Assembly: GCF_900220985.1 (NCBI RefSeq)
Contig: NZ_OCPC01000005.1
Coordinates: forward strand, 124,001-188,000
Direction: 5' to 3'
Origin: Parahoeflea halophila
GTDB taxonomy: Bacteria; Pseudomonadota; Alphaproteobacteria; Rhizobiales; Rhizobiaceae
Length of the DNA: 64,000 bases
Shown here piece after piece: positions 19,068 through 28,346 of this stretch (positions are counted from its first letter, which is position 1; each line of letters starts with the position of its first letter). The notes beneath the pieces are model-generated. The model was not told the DNA's origin. It searched no databases and worked only from the letters and a program-made list of their open reading frames with translations. The position numbers and the translations under genes were made by a program.

Positions 19068-19830
19068 ACCGATGGCGAGATTTCCCGATCTGCAAGACAA
19101 GGCGGTTCTGATTACGGGCGGCGGCAGCGGCATTGGTGCGGCACTGACCGAAGGTTTTGTCCACCAGGGCGCCAAGGTGGCTTTCATCGACATTGCCGAA
19201 GAGCCGAGCAAGGATCTGGCGGCACGGTTGGCGAAGGACAGCCGGCACGTACCGATGTTCATCCACGCCGATCTGACAAAGGTCGATGCAATCCGGCGGG
19301 CGGTCAAGACCGCGCAAGAAGCGCATGGTGCGGCCACCGTCCTTGTCAACAATGCAGCGTTCGATGACCGGCATGAACTGCTCGAGATGAGCGAGAGCTA
19401 CTGGGACGACAACCAGGCGGTCAATCTCAAGCCTGTGGCGTTCGCCGCACAGGCCGTCGCGCCGGGCATGATCGCCGCGGGCGGTGGCGCGATCGTCAAT
19501 TTCACCTCGACCTCCTACATGCTCAACATCGGCGCCATGCCATCCTACACGGCAGCCAAGGCTGGCATTGTCGGGCTGACCAAGGGGCTGGCCGGGCGGC
19601 TGGGACCGGATGGCATTCGCGTCAATGCTATCGCACCCGGCTGGGTCATGACAGAGCGGCAGAAGAAGCTTTGGGTGACCGAGGAAGGGCTCGCAGCCAT
19701 GATGGACCGGCAATGCCTGAAGCAGCTGATCCAGCCTGAAGACATGGTTGGCCCATGCCTGTTTCTGGCTTCCAAGGCATCCGCCATGATTACCGCGCAG
19801 GTTCTGATCGCCGACGGAGGCATGATGTGA
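19060..19830 (+). CDS. SDR-family sugar dehydrogenase, probably D-galactose 1-dehydrogenase
   Basis: This 256-residue short-chain dehydrogenase has the cofactor motif TGGGSGIG near residue 20, the NNAA motif, and the catalytic Ser and Tyr-x-x-x-Lys in TSTSYMLNIGAMPSYTAAKAG. PGWVMTERQKKLW is a typical substrate-side loop. Its place between alpha-galactosidase and the DgoK/DgoA/lactonase genes points to oxidation of galactose to galactonolactone with NAD(P). L-arabinose or D-fucose could also be accepted. It overlaps the previous gene by 8 bases and the next by 4. Confidence 0.83.
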   Translation: MTEPMARFPDLQDKAVLITGGGSGIGAALTEGFVHQGAKVAFIDIAEEPSKDLAARLAKDSRHVPMFIHADLTKVDAIRRAVKTAQEAHGAATVLVNNAAFDDRHELLEMSESYWDDNQAVNLKPVAFAAQAVAPGMIAAGGGAIVNFTSTSYMLNIGAMPSYTAAKAGIVGLTKGLAGRLGPDGIRVNAIAPGWVMTERQKKLWVTEEGLAAMMDRQCLKQLIQPEDMVGPCLFLASKASAMITAQVLIADGGMM

Positions 19831-20759
19831 CGACCTCCCCTGCACTCGTGGCTGTCGACTGGGGTACGACAAGTTTCCGTCTGTGGCTGTTGTCGCGCGA
19901 CGGTACCGTGCTGGCCGAGCACCGCAGCCAGGAGGGTATGAGCGAGGTGGCCGCGCGCGGCTTCGAAACTGTTCTAAAAGACCACCTGCAGACACTGTCG
20001 GTGCCCTCTGACTTGCCAGTGGTGATCTGTGGCATGGCCGGGTCACGGCAGGGCTGGGTCGAGGCCGGCTATATCGACACGCCTGCCGATGTCACCACCA
20101 TCGGAGCCAGCGCCACTGTCGTGCCCGATACCGCGCGGCAGATTATCATCATACCCGGCCTTGCCGTTCGTTCGGAAAGCGAGCCCGACGTGATGCGCGG
20201 GGAAGAAACGCAGCTGCTTGGCGCCCATCTGGAGATGCCTGGCGGCGAGCGCTACTGCATGCCCGGTACGCATTCGAAATGGGTCAGCATGAACGGTCCG
20301 ACCGTGACCGGGTTTGAAACCTTCATGACCGGCGAGCTGTTCTCGGCGCTCTCCGGCAAGACAATTCTGACGCATTCCACTGACGGCGAGGGAAAGGTAG
20401 ACGCCAACGATCCTGCCTTCCTGACCGGCGTGCGTGACGGCTGGGCGCGGCCGGAAAAGACAACGCACCATCTGTTTTCGATCCGGGCCGGGCAGTTGTT
20501 GTACAATCACCCCGCAGACGAGAACCGGGCAAGGCTCTCCGGCCTGCTCATCGGCGCGGAATTTGCCGGTGCCCGTGTGCGTGGCGACGAACAAATCGGC
20601 CTGGTGGCCAGTGGCGCGTTGCAACGGCTCTATCAAGCCGCACTGCTCGCCTGCGGGGTCAAGGTGCGCAACCTGGATGCCGATGTGGCCGTGCGCCGAG
20701 GCCTGATGGAATCATGGCAGCGATTTGCCACAACCAGCGGAGATCGAACACACCCATGA
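19827..20759 (+). CDS. dgoK: 2-dehydro-3-deoxygalactonokinase
   Basis: This 310-residue kinase phosphorylates 2-keto-3-deoxygalactonate with ATP. The DgoK family start VAVDWGTTSFRLWLL, the ICGMAGSRQGW block and the metal/ATP segment PGTHSKWV with FMTGELF are present. I place the start at GTG 19827, which overlaps the stop of the preceding gene (GTGA) and has GGAGG upstream; the open frame extends further back but only through the SDR gene. The stop overlaps the start of dgoA by 4 bases. Confidence 0.92.
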   Translation: MTTSPALVAVDWGTTSFRLWLLSRDGTVLAEHRSQEGMSEVAARGFETVLKDHLQTLSVPSDLPVVICGMAGSRQGWVEAGYIDTPADVTTIGASATVVPDTARQIIIIPGLAVRSESEPDVMRGEETQLLGAHLEMPGGERYCMPGTHSKWVSMNGPTVTGFETFMTGELFSALSGKTILTHSTDGEGKVDANDPAFLTGVRDGWARPEKTTHHLFSIRAGQLLYNHPADENRARLSGLLIGAEFAGARVRGDEQIGLVASGALQRLYQAALLACGVKVRNLDADVAVRRGLMESWQRFATTSGDRTHP

Positions 20760-21394
20760 TCCGGATCAAATTTCCAGCAATGAAGCGCAGCCTTGTGGCG
20801 ATCCTGCGCGGCATCAAGCCTGAAGAAACCGCCGCTATCATCGACGGGCTGATCGAGGCCGGGTTCACGGCGATCGAGATCCCGCTCAATTCGCCCGATC
20901 CGTTTCGCTCGATCGAGATCGCCGTCAAGCGCGCGCCGAAGGAGGTGCTGATTGGCGCCGGCACCGTTTTGAGCGTCGAGGACGTCGACAGGCTCAACAG
21001 CGTCGGCGGGCGGCTGATGGTCAGCCCCAATGTGGAGCGCGAGGTGATCGCCCAGGCCGCTTCGCACGGAATGGTGACGATGCCCGGCGTGTTCACACCG
21101 ACCGAAGCGCTGGCAGCCTGCGCGGCCGGTGCGTCGGCGCTCAAGTTCTTTCCCGCAAGCGTGCTTGGCCCTTCCGGTATCAATGCCATCAAGGCCATCC
21201 TGCCCCGGGACGTGCCGGTGGGCGCGGTCGGCGGTGTCGCCAACGAGGATTTCGCAGCCTATGCCAAGGTCGGCATTCGCACCTTCGGGCTCGGATCAAG
21301 CCTCTACAAGGCCGGAATGGCGGCCGACGAGGTGGCGCGTCGGGGAACTGCCGCCATTGCTGCTTTCGATGCGCTGAGTGAGGCAGAGCTGTGA
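20756..21394 (+). CDS. dgoA: 2-dehydro-3-deoxy-6-phosphogalactonate aldolase
   Basis: This 212-residue class I aldolase splits KDPGal to pyruvate and glyceraldehyde 3-phosphate. The family pattern is clear: LVAILRGIKPEE, the catalytic glutamate region AIEIPLNSPDP, the GAGTVLSVEDV strand and the Schiff-base lysine in ALKFFPAS, then PVGAVGGV as phosphate-binding loop. The start overlaps the dgoK stop (ATGA). Homologous KDPG aldolases act on the gluconate epimer; its pairing with dgoK supports the galactonate route. Confidence 0.92.
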   Translation: MIRIKFPAMKRSLVAILRGIKPEETAAIIDGLIEAGFTAIEIPLNSPDPFRSIEIAVKRAPKEVLIGAGTVLSVEDVDRLNSVGGRLMVSPNVEREVIAQAASHGMVTMPGVFTPTEALAACAAGASALKFFPASVLGPSGINAIKAILPRDVPVGAVGGVANEDFAAYAKVGIRTFGLGSSLYKAGMAADEVARRGTAAIAAFDALSEAEL

Positions 21395-22281
21395 GCGGGG
21401 AGATGACAAAGTTTTCAGGCCGGAAACTCGATGCACCGGCCTGCCGGCTTGGCGAAGGGCCGACCTATGATCCGCATACCGGCACCGCATGGTGGTTCGA
21501 CATCGTCGGCCGCAAGCTGATTGCTTACAAATTCGCGTCGGACGAAGCCACAATGCATGAGCTGCCGGTGATGGGCAGCGTTTTGGCGCGGGTCGACAAC
21601 GCACGCCAGATCATTGCCACCGAGACCGGGCTGCAGCTTCGCCATGTGACGACGGGTGAGCTGGAACTGATCACGCCGATCGAGGCGGACAATGCGCAAA
21701 CACGTTCCAATGACGGGCGGGTGCATCAGAGCGGCGCGTTGTGGATTGGCACCATGGGCAAGAACGCCGAGAAACACGCCGGTGCGATCTATCATGTGGC
21801 GCGCGGCGCGGTGACCAGGCTCTACCCGGACATCAGCATTCCGAACGCGATCTGCTTCTCGCCCGACGGAGCGCTCGCCTATTTCACCGACACGATGGAT
21901 GGCCGGTTGATGCGTGTCGCAATCGATCCTGAAACCGGTTTGCCTACCGGATCACCAGACGTGTTCCATGACCACCGCGGTGAAGATGGCGGGCTTGATG
22001 GCGCGGTCTGCGATGCGGACGGCACCATCTGGAACGCGCGCTGGGGCGGTGGCCGCGTTGACGCCTACGCACCTGACGGCACGCGCATCAGGTCACTGCA
22101 GGTGCCTCCGGGCCAGGCAACATGTCCGGCATTCGTTGGTGAGAACCGCGACCGGTTGATCGTGACCTCTGCACGCGAAGGCCTGTCAACCGAGCAGCTT
22201 GCAGATGATCCGGATGCCGGCTCGACCTTCCTGCTCGACCACCCGGTCAAGGGCCGGTTCGAGCCCGACTACATCCTCTGA
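21391..22281 (+). CDS. SMP-30/gluconolactonase-family sugar lactonase
   Basis: This 296-residue six-bladed propeller should hydrolyse galactono-lactone to galactonate. Markers of the family are CRLGEGPTYDP at the start (metal-binding Glu), WFDIVGRKL, a TRSNDGRVHQSGALWIGTMG block with the metal ligand Asn, IPNAICFSPDG and the DGAVCDADGTIWNARWGGG segment. It starts with GTG at 21391 overlapping the dgoA stop, with GAGG upstream; an ATG four codons later is possible but poorly spaced from its purine-rich site. Gluconolactone or arabinonolactone are alternative substrates. Confidence 0.87.
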   Translation: MSGEMTKFSGRKLDAPACRLGEGPTYDPHTGTAWWFDIVGRKLIAYKFASDEATMHELPVMGSVLARVDNARQIIATETGLQLRHVTTGELELITPIEADNAQTRSNDGRVHQSGALWIGTMGKNAEKHAGAIYHVARGAVTRLYPDISIPNAICFSPDGALAYFTDTMDGRLMRVAIDPETGLPTGSPDVFHDHRGEDGGLDGAVCDADGTIWNARWGGGRVDAYAPDGTRIRSLQVPPGQATCPAFVGENRDRLIVTSAREGLSTEQLADDPDAGSTFLLDHPVKGRFEPDYIL

Positions 22282-22301
22282 CTTTTGGAACGTTACCTGA
22301 G

Positions 22302-24272
22302 ATGAACCGCACGCTGGGCGTTTGCTACTATCCCGAACACTGGCCCGAGACACAGTGGGCTGAAGACGCCGCGCGAATGGCGAAGCTGGGGCTCACCCAT
22401 GCCCGCATCGGCGAATTCGCCTGGTCGCGGCTCGAGCCGAAACGCGGCGCTTACGATTTCGACTGGCTGAAGCGCGCCATCGACACGCTACATCGTGCGG
22501 GCCTGAAAGTGGTGCTTGGAACACCGACCGCGACACCGCCCAAATGGCTGGTCGACGAGATGCCGGACATGCTGCCCATTGGAGCCGACGGCATGGTGCG
22601 CAAGTTCGGCTCACGCCGGCATTATGATTTTTCGCATGAGGGTTATCTGAAAGAAAGCAAGCGCATCACGCTGGCGCTGGCAAAAGCGTTTGGCGAGCAT
22701 CCGGGTGTATGCGCATGGCAGACCGACAACGAGTATGACTGCCACAACACCACACTGTCCTATTCACCTGCCGCCCGCAGCGGTTTCAAGGCCTGGCTGC
22801 AACGCAAGTACCAATCACCTGACGCGCTCAATCGGGCCTGGGGCAATGTCTTCTGGTCGATGGAGATCGGCGATTTCGACGAGATAGAACTGCCGAACCT
22901 GACCGTGACCGAGGCCAATCCGTCGCATGTCATGGATTTCCGGCGTTTTGCCTCGGACATGGTGGTGCGCTTCAACAAGGCGCAGGCGGACATCATCCGG
23001 GCGCATTCGCCGGGCCGGGACGTAATTCACAATTTCATGGGCCGGACACTGGCATTCGATCATTTCGATGTCGGTGCTGATCTCGATGTTTCGAGCTGGG
23101 ATTCCTATCCACTCGGATTTCTCGAGGACCGTTCGGACCAGGGCGATGAATGGAAGCGGCAGTTTGCGCGCGCTGGCGATCCAGACTTTCAAGCCTTTCA
23201 CCACGACCTCTACCGCGCCACCTCGCAGGGACGCTGGTGGGTGATGGAGCAGCAGCCCGGGCCGGTGAACTGGGCGCCGCACAACCCAGCCCCGCGCGAC
23301 GGCATGGTGCGGCTGTGGAGCTGGGAGGCCTTCGCGCATGGTGCGGAGACCGTGAGCTATTTTCGCTGGCGGCAGGCGCCGTTCGCACAGGAGCAGATGC
23401 ATGCGGGCCTGCTGCGACCGGATTCGACCGAGGCTGAGGGTTTTGGCGAGGCGGCGCAGGTGGCCTCGGAGCTTGCCGCGCTGGATGCCGCTCTTGATGC
23501 GCTGCCCGGCAAGGCCGATGTGGCGATCGTAATGGATTACCCGTCTGCCTGGGCGTGGGAAATTCAGCCGCAGGGCCGCGAGTTCGACTATTTCCGGCTG
23601 GTGTTCGACTTTTACCGCTGCCTGCGGCAACTCGGGCTGTCGGTGGACATAATTCCGGCCAGTGCCCCGAGCCTCGATGGATACGGACTGGTGCTCATTC
23701 CCGGGCTGTTTGCCTGGTCTGACGATCTGGTGATGGCAATCCGCGACTGCGACGGGCAAGTGCTGATCGGGCCGCGCACGGGGTCGAAGACCGCTGATTT
23801 TGCCATTCCCGCCTCCCTGCCCCCGGGCTTGCCGAGTGATATTTTGGCATTGCGCGTGAACCGCATCGAAACCTTGCGCGCCGACACGCCGGTTGCAGTG
23901 ACGCAGGATGGCGGCTTCCAGTTCTGGCGGGAATTTCTCGAGCCCGGAGAGGATGCCGAGACGCTGCTTACGGCGGATGACGGTGTCCCGGCGGTGGTTG
24001 CCCAGGGCAACGTCACCTATCTCGGCGGCTGGCCCGAGCAGGCGCTCATAAAATCAGTCGCGGGTCAGCTGGCTGGAAGGGCAGGACTTGTCATGAAGAA
24101 CCTGCCGGACGGTGTTCGCCTGCGCAGGCACGGGCACCATGTCTTTGCGATCAATTACGGTGCCGAGACCTTTGACCTGGCCACTCTTGGCTGGAAGGGT
24201 CAGCCCTTGCTGGGCGACCTCATGCTCGAACCCTCCGGTGTGGCGGTCACGTCAGTGGCGGATGCAGGTTAG
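22302..24272 (+). CDS. Beta-galactosidase, glycoside hydrolase family 42
   Basis: This 656-residue cytoplasmic enzyme cleaves beta-galactosides. It begins with the GH42 start LGVCYYPEHWPE; the acid/base glutamate is in WQTDNEY (E144) and the nucleophile glutamate in VMEQQPG (E316). The class-I glutamine-amidotransferase-like second domain is seen from about residue 395 (ADVAIVMDYPSAW), and the small C-terminal beta domain ends in AVTSVADAG. It closes the galactoside operon after a 20-base gap, so both alpha- and beta-linked galactosides can feed the same oxidative pathway. It converges with the MttB-type gene with only 10 bases between stops and no visible terminator. Confidence 0.92.
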   Translation: MNRTLGVCYYPEHWPETQWAEDAARMAKLGLTHARIGEFAWSRLEPKRGAYDFDWLKRAIDTLHRAGLKVVLGTPTATPPKWLVDEMPDMLPIGADGMVRKFGSRRHYDFSHEGYLKESKRITLALAKAFGEHPGVCAWQTDNEYDCHNTTLSYSPAARSGFKAWLQRKYQSPDALNRAWGNVFWSMEIGDFDEIELPNLTVTEANPSHVMDFRRFASDMVVRFNKAQADIIRAHSPGRDVIHNFMGRTLAFDHFDVGADLDVSSWDSYPLGFLEDRSDQGDEWKRQFARAGDPDFQAFHHDLYRATSQGRWWVMEQQPGPVNWAPHNPAPRDGMVRLWSWEAFAHGAETVSYFRWRQAPFAQEQMHAGLLRPDSTEAEGFGEAAQVASELAALDAALDALPGKADVAIVMDYPSAWAWEIQPQGREFDYFRLVFDFYRCLRQLGLSVDIIPASAPSLDGYGLVLIPGLFAWSDDLVMAIRDCDGQVLIGPRTGSKTADFAIPASLPPGLPSDILALRVNRIETLRADTPVAVTQDGGFQFWREFLEPGEDAETLLTADDGVPAVVAQGNVTYLGGWPEQALIKSVAGQLAGRAGLVMKNLPDGVRLRRHGHHVFAINYGAETFDLATLGWKGQPLLGDLMLEPSGVAVTSVADAG

Positions 24273-24282
24273 CGGGCAGCCT

Positions 24283-25866
24283 TCAGTACCACGCATCAAC
24301 CAGATCTGCCTTGGTCCGTTCAACGAATTCGGCGAGCGCCTCGTCGGTTGCAACATCCATCGGTGGAGCCTGGTATTCGGCAAGGGTCTGTTTCCAGCGC
24401 GCATTGGCGCGCGTGGCGGCATCGGTTTGGCCCGCCGTGTCCCATTTCTCGAACGGTTCGTTGTCGGCCACGGCCGTATCCCAGAATGCTGTCTGGTAGT
24501 TCTCCATCGTATGCGCGCAGCCGAGGAAATGCTTGCCGACGCCAACTTCTCTGAATGCATCCAGCGCCAGCGAATTGTCGTCAACCACGACACCGGCAAG
24601 ATAGGAGTGGAGTGCACCACAGAAATCGGCGTCCATGACGAATTTCTCGTAGGACATGGACAGAAGCCCGTCCAGAAACCCTGCGGAATGAAGAATGAAG
24701 TTTGCGCCACAATGCACAGCCGACAACATCGACATGGTGCCTTCATTCATGGCCTGGGCATCGGGTAACTTGGAATTGGAGAAGTTGCCGGCACAGCGCA
24801 ACGGCAGCTCGAGCCGCCGCGCCAGTTGCCCGATGACCATCGAACCGATGGCGGGTTCCGGTGTGCCGAAGGTGGGCGAACCGGATCTCAATGACATGGA
24901 CGACAGGAAATTGCCAAAGATCACCGGCGCGCCCTTGCGTTCGAGCTGGGTCAGAGCACAACCGGCCATGGTTTCGGCCAGCGATTGCGCAATAGCGCCG
25001 GCACTGGTGACCGGCCCCATAGCACCGCCGAGAATGAAGGGAACGACAACGGCCGCCTGGTTGGCGCGGGCATAGGCACGCAGCACGTTGGTCATGGTTC
25101 CGTCCCAGACCAGCGGCGAATTGACATTGACGTTTCCGAGGATGACGCAGTTCCGGTCGACGAAATCGCGACCGAAGACAATCCGGGCCATTTCGATCGA
25201 GTCCTCGGCACGGCTTTCCGCGGTCACCGACCCCATGAAACAGCGGTCGGAGTATTTCAGGTGCGCATGAACCATGTCGAGATGTCGCTTGTTGACCGGG
25301 ACATCGACCGGTTCGCAGATCGTGCCACCGGAATGGTGAAGCCAAGGGCTTGATTGGGCGAGCTTGATAAAGTTGCGAAAATCCTTGATCGTGCCGTAGC
25401 GGCGGCCCTTGTCCAGATCCATCACGAAGGGCGAACCATAAGCCGGGGCGAAGACAACGCTCCTGCCGCCAATCTCGACATTGTTGGCCGGGTTCCGGGC
25501 ATGCTGGGTAAAACTTTTTGGCGCCGATTTCAGGATCTCGCGCAGCATTCCCGGCTCGAACCTCACCAGTAGACCGTCGATATGTGCACCTGCGGCCTTC
25601 CAGTGCTGAAGGGCTACGGGATCATCGCGGAACTCGATGCCGATTTCAGCCAGGATGCGGTCTGCAGCCTCTTCAATCCTGACGAGGTTTTCTTCATCCA
25701 GTATATCGTAGGTCGGAATGTTGCGGACGATGTAGGGGGCAGCCCGGTGTGGCGCCGCCGCGGTTTGGCACGATCGCCGACCATCGCGTCCACCGGCGCG
25801 CTCGCGTCGGCGGGTGCGAGATGTCACCGGTGGAACGGGCGGTTCTGCGGTCTCGACAATTGCCAT
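24283..25866 (-). CDS. MttB-family (trimethylamine methyltransferase-like) protein, without pyrrolysine
   Basis: This 527-residue protein belongs to the MttB superfamily, whose members move methyl groups from quaternary or tertiary amines to a corrinoid protein. Family features are LDEENLVRIEEAADRILAEIGIEF, the FAPAYGSPFVMDLDKGRRYGT block, and VHCGANFILHSAGFLDGLLSMSYEKFVMD. It has no in-frame UAG and so lacks pyrrolysine, like MtgB-type glycine betaine methyltransferases. The N-terminal 45 residues are basic and low-complexity. The start at 25866 has GGAGG upstream; a longer frame to 26055 runs through the divergent promoter. No corrinoid protein gene is adjacent. A LysR gene is divergent. 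Confidence 0.82.
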   Translation of the reverse strand: MAIVETAEPPVPPVTSRTRRRERAGGRDGRRSCQTAAAPHRAAPYIVRNIPTYDILDEENLVRIEEAADRILAEIGIEFRDDPVALQHWKAAGAHIDGLLVRFEPGMLREILKSAPKSFTQHARNPANNVEIGGRSVVFAPAYGSPFVMDLDKGRRYGTIKDFRNFIKLAQSSPWLHHSGGTICEPVDVPVNKRHLDMVHAHLKYSDRCFMGSVTAESRAEDSIEMARIVFGRDFVDRNCVILGNVNVNSPLVWDGTMTNVLRAYARANQAAVVVPFILGGAMGPVTSAGAIAQSLAETMAGCALTQLERKGAPVIFGNFLSSMSLRSGSPTFGTPEPAIGSMVIGQLARRLELPLRCAGNFSNSKLPDAQAMNEGTMSMLSAVHCGANFILHSAGFLDGLLSMSYEKFVMDADFCGALHSYLAGVVVDDNSLALDAFREVGVGKHFLGCAHTMENYQTAFWDTAVADNEPFEKWDTAGQTDAATRANARWKQTLAEYQAPPMDVATDEALAEFVERTKADLVDAWY

Positions 25867-25951
25867 GGCGTATCCTCCAGAACCAGAGCCTAAGAGCATC
25901 GTCAGATCTTGTAATGCTGGAAAATTTCCGTGTGTTGGATAAAGTGAGCTT

Positions 25952-26869
25952 ATGGATAACCTGCGTCGCCTTTTGCCCTCCGCCGGCAATCTTATCGTGT
26001 TTGAGGCGGCCGGACGGCAGCTCAGCTTTACCAGGGCTGCCAGGGAACTGGGCATGACCCAGGCAGCGGTGAGTTATGCCATCCGCTCTCTAGAAAACCA
26101 GCTCGGCACGGCCCTTTTTCACCGTATCCACCGCGCCGTCACGCTGACGGAAGCTGGACGGCGCTTCCATTCTGACGTGACGCTTGGCCTCAGCCATATC
26201 CGCAAATCGGCGGAGGAAATCCGCGGGCATGGCCGGGCAAACACCGTTACGCTTGCGGCCTCGACCGCATTTGCCTCGCTGTGGATGTTGCCACGGCTGC
26301 ACCGGTTACGGGACGAGTTGCCAGACATCGACCTGCGGATCCAGACCGCGGACCGAGATCTCGACATTCGCAACGAGAACATCGAACTTGGCGTGCGGGG
26401 TGGACGGCCGGAGGACTGGCCGGATTATGACAGCGCGTTGGTCGCGGACGAAATCATTGAAGCGGTTGCGAGTGCCGCCTATCTGGAGAAGCACGGGACG
26501 CCGGAAACCGTCTCCGAGCTTGCGCAGCACAAGCTCATTCATCTCGAAGAACCGTTCCGCAGTGCCTGCGACTGGCAACAATGGTTCAAGAGCGCTGGTG
26601 TCGATGCAGGCAAGGCGCACCGTGGACTGTCCATCAATGACTATGTGCTCGTCATCCAGGCGGTGATGGAAGGACAGGGCGTGGCGTTAAGCTGGCAACA
26701 TCTCACCGGCCGGCTTTTGGCATCGGGCCTGCTGCGGAAGGTGACCTCCCACCGGCTAGAAACCGGCGCTGCATTCTATGTCATCTGGCCGAAGGGGCGC
26801 ATGCTGTCGACGCAGACCAAACTGGTTCTCAACTGGCTGACGAAGCAGGGCCGTGCTGTCAGCGGATGA
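25952..26869 (+). CDS. LysR-family regulator (GcvA-like)
   Basis: This is a 305-residue LysR protein. The N-terminal helix-turn-helix reads LSFTRAARELGMTQAAVSYAIRSLENQLG, and the linker RAVTLTEAGRRFHSDV plus LAASTAFASLWMLPRLHRLRDELPDIDLRI are those of the GcvA subgroup. It is divergent from the MttB-family gene with an 85-base gap holding a weak inverted repeat (AGCAT 25895-25899, ATGCT 25914-25918), so it is expected to control that gene and itself. The co-inducer is unknown; an amine or betaine is a reasonable guess. Its last 11 bases overlap the end of the convergent EAL gene. Confidence 0.87.
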   Translation: MDNLRRLLPSAGNLIVFEAAGRQLSFTRAARELGMTQAAVSYAIRSLENQLGTALFHRIHRAVTLTEAGRRFHSDVTLGLSHIRKSAEEIRGHGRANTVTLAASTAFASLWMLPRLHRLRDELPDIDLRIQTADRDLDIRNENIELGVRGGRPEDWPDYDSALVADEIIEAVASAAYLEKHGTPETVSELAQHKLIHLEEPFRSACDWQQWFKSAGVDAGKAHRGLSINDYVLVIQAVMEGQGVALSWQHLTGRLLASGLLRKVTSHRLETGAAFYVIWPKGRMLSTQTKLVLNWLTKQGRAVSG

Positions 26870-28226
26870 GCAGGCTGGACCGGGTGGCGCTGGCGCGGGC
26901 CAGTTCCTCGGCTTCGATCAGGGCGAAGGTGGCCGTGGCGTCAACAGCCTTGCCGTAGTGCCAGCCCTGGCCCGACTTGCAACCGAGTTCACGCAGCTTA
27001 GCAGCTTGCTCTTCAGTCTCTATGCCTTCGGCAATGACCTTCAGATTCAGTCCCTCGCACATCATCAGAATGGCCCGCACAATATGTTCGGCGGATTTAT
27101 CGATGGTGATCTCGCTGATGAAGCTCCGGTCGATCTTGACCTTGTTGATGGTAAAATCACGCAGCCGTCCGAGGCTGGACTGGCCGGTGCCAAAATCATC
27201 AAGCGAGACCCGGATGCCGACGCTATGCAGCTCGTTGACCACCTTTGCGGCCACTTCAGGATCGGTCATCATCGCCGTTTCGGTGATCTCCAGTTCGAGC
27301 CGTCGCGGATCAAGACCGACGCGGTTGATGATTGCCAGCATATTGAATGCGGTCGCCGGGTCGATCAGCTGCGCGGACGACAGGTTGAAGGACAGGAACA
27401 ACTCGGGAGGCCAGTGCTTGGCGGTTTCGGCCGCCTTCTTGAGCAGGGTCTCAGTCAGGGAATCGATAAAGCCGCGCTCCTCGGCGAGCGGGATGAAGAG
27501 ACCCGGTGACACAAAACCCAATTCCTTGTCGGTCCAGCGCGCCAAGGCTTCGAAACCCTCGATCGATCCATCGGCCAGATCGACAATGGGTTGGAAATGG
27601 ACGGCCACCTCATCGGCGATGATTGCCCTGCGCAGCGCTTGCTCAATCTGCGTACCGCGCCGCATTTCTTCAGCGATTTCCTCCGAATAGACCGTGATCT
27701 GGCCACGGCCGCGACGCTTGGAGCGATAAAGGGCCGTATCGGCACTCTTGAGCAGTTCGGCAAACTGTTCGCCGGCAAACGGGTAGACGGCGAAGCCGAA
27801 GGAGGCCGAGAGACGGACGTTACGGTCGCCGAGGTCGTAGGGTGCCGACAACACGTCCTTGAACATGCGGCCGATCTTTTCGGCACCTTTCTTTTCGAAC
27901 ACCAGTGGCAGGATAAAGGCGAACTCGTCACTCTCGATGCGGGCAACGAAGCCGCCATCGGGCAAGCACGCCCGCAGCCTGTGAGCGACCTGACAAAGGA
28001 TCTCATCGCCCGCGGCATGGCCAAACAGATCGTTGATCGGTTTGAACCCATCTATATTGGCAATTCCTATGGTGAAAGGGGCGGGATCGTCGGCGCGCTC
28101 GGAGGCCAGTTTGCGGATCTTGTCCATCAGCCGGCGGCGGTTTCCCAGACCGGTCAGCGGATCGGTGTAAGCTACAGCATTCGGATTCGGAGACAAAGCG
28201 TCCCTATCTGTATCTTCAGGAGTCAT
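26859..28226 (-). CDS. EAL-domain cyclic-di-GMP phosphodiesterase with degenerate GGDEF domain
   Basis: This roughly 455-residue cytoplasmic protein has a GGDEF domain (residues about 20-180, starting YTDPLTGLGNRRRL) whose active-site motif reads RIESDEF: the two glycines are replaced by Glu-Ser, so cyclase activity is probably lost. The EAL domain follows (about 190-440) with an intact EGFEALARW, LSFNLSSAQL, LELEITETAMM, SLDDFGTGQSSL with the paired Asp metal ligands, VKIDRSFI and VIAEGIET. It is therefore predicted to break down c-di-GMP, with the GGDEF part perhaps binding GTP as a regulator. There is no membrane segment or PAS sensor. The start is ATG 28226; two TTG codons precede it. Confidence 0.87.
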   Translation of the reverse strand: MTPEDTDRDALSPNPNAVAYTDPLTGLGNRRRLMDKIRKLASERADDPAPFTIGIANIDGFKPINDLFGHAAGDEILCQVAHRLRACLPDGGFVARIESDEFAFILPLVFEKKGAEKIGRMFKDVLSAPYDLGDRNVRLSASFGFAVYPFAGEQFAELLKSADTALYRSKRRGRGQITVYSEEIAEEMRRGTQIEQALRRAIIADEVAVHFQPIVDLADGSIEGFEALARWTDKELGFVSPGLFIPLAEERGFIDSLTETLLKKAAETAKHWPPELFLSFNLSSAQLIDPATAFNMLAIINRVGLDPRRLELEITETAMMTDPEVAAKVVNELHSVGIRVSLDDFGTGQSSLGRLRDFTINKVKIDRSFISEITIDKSAEHIVRAILMMCEGLNLKVIAEGIETEEQAAKLRELGCKSGQGWHYGKAVDATATFALIEAEELARASATRSSLLIR

Positions 28227-28346
28227 CAACAAAAGTGGATCCGCGTAATCAATGTAACTTTTGGAAAACAGGATGCGTCAGATGTCTTAATATTATCCTA
28301 TTGTATCACAGGTGAGAGCCATTGGGGCTTCCCAGCTCCAGTCTGC

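Noticed and set aside
25895..25918. LysR operator in the MttB/LysR divergent region
   Set aside because: The AGCAT/ATGCT repeat is only 5 bp with a 14-base spacer, which could be chance; mentioned only in the gene entry.
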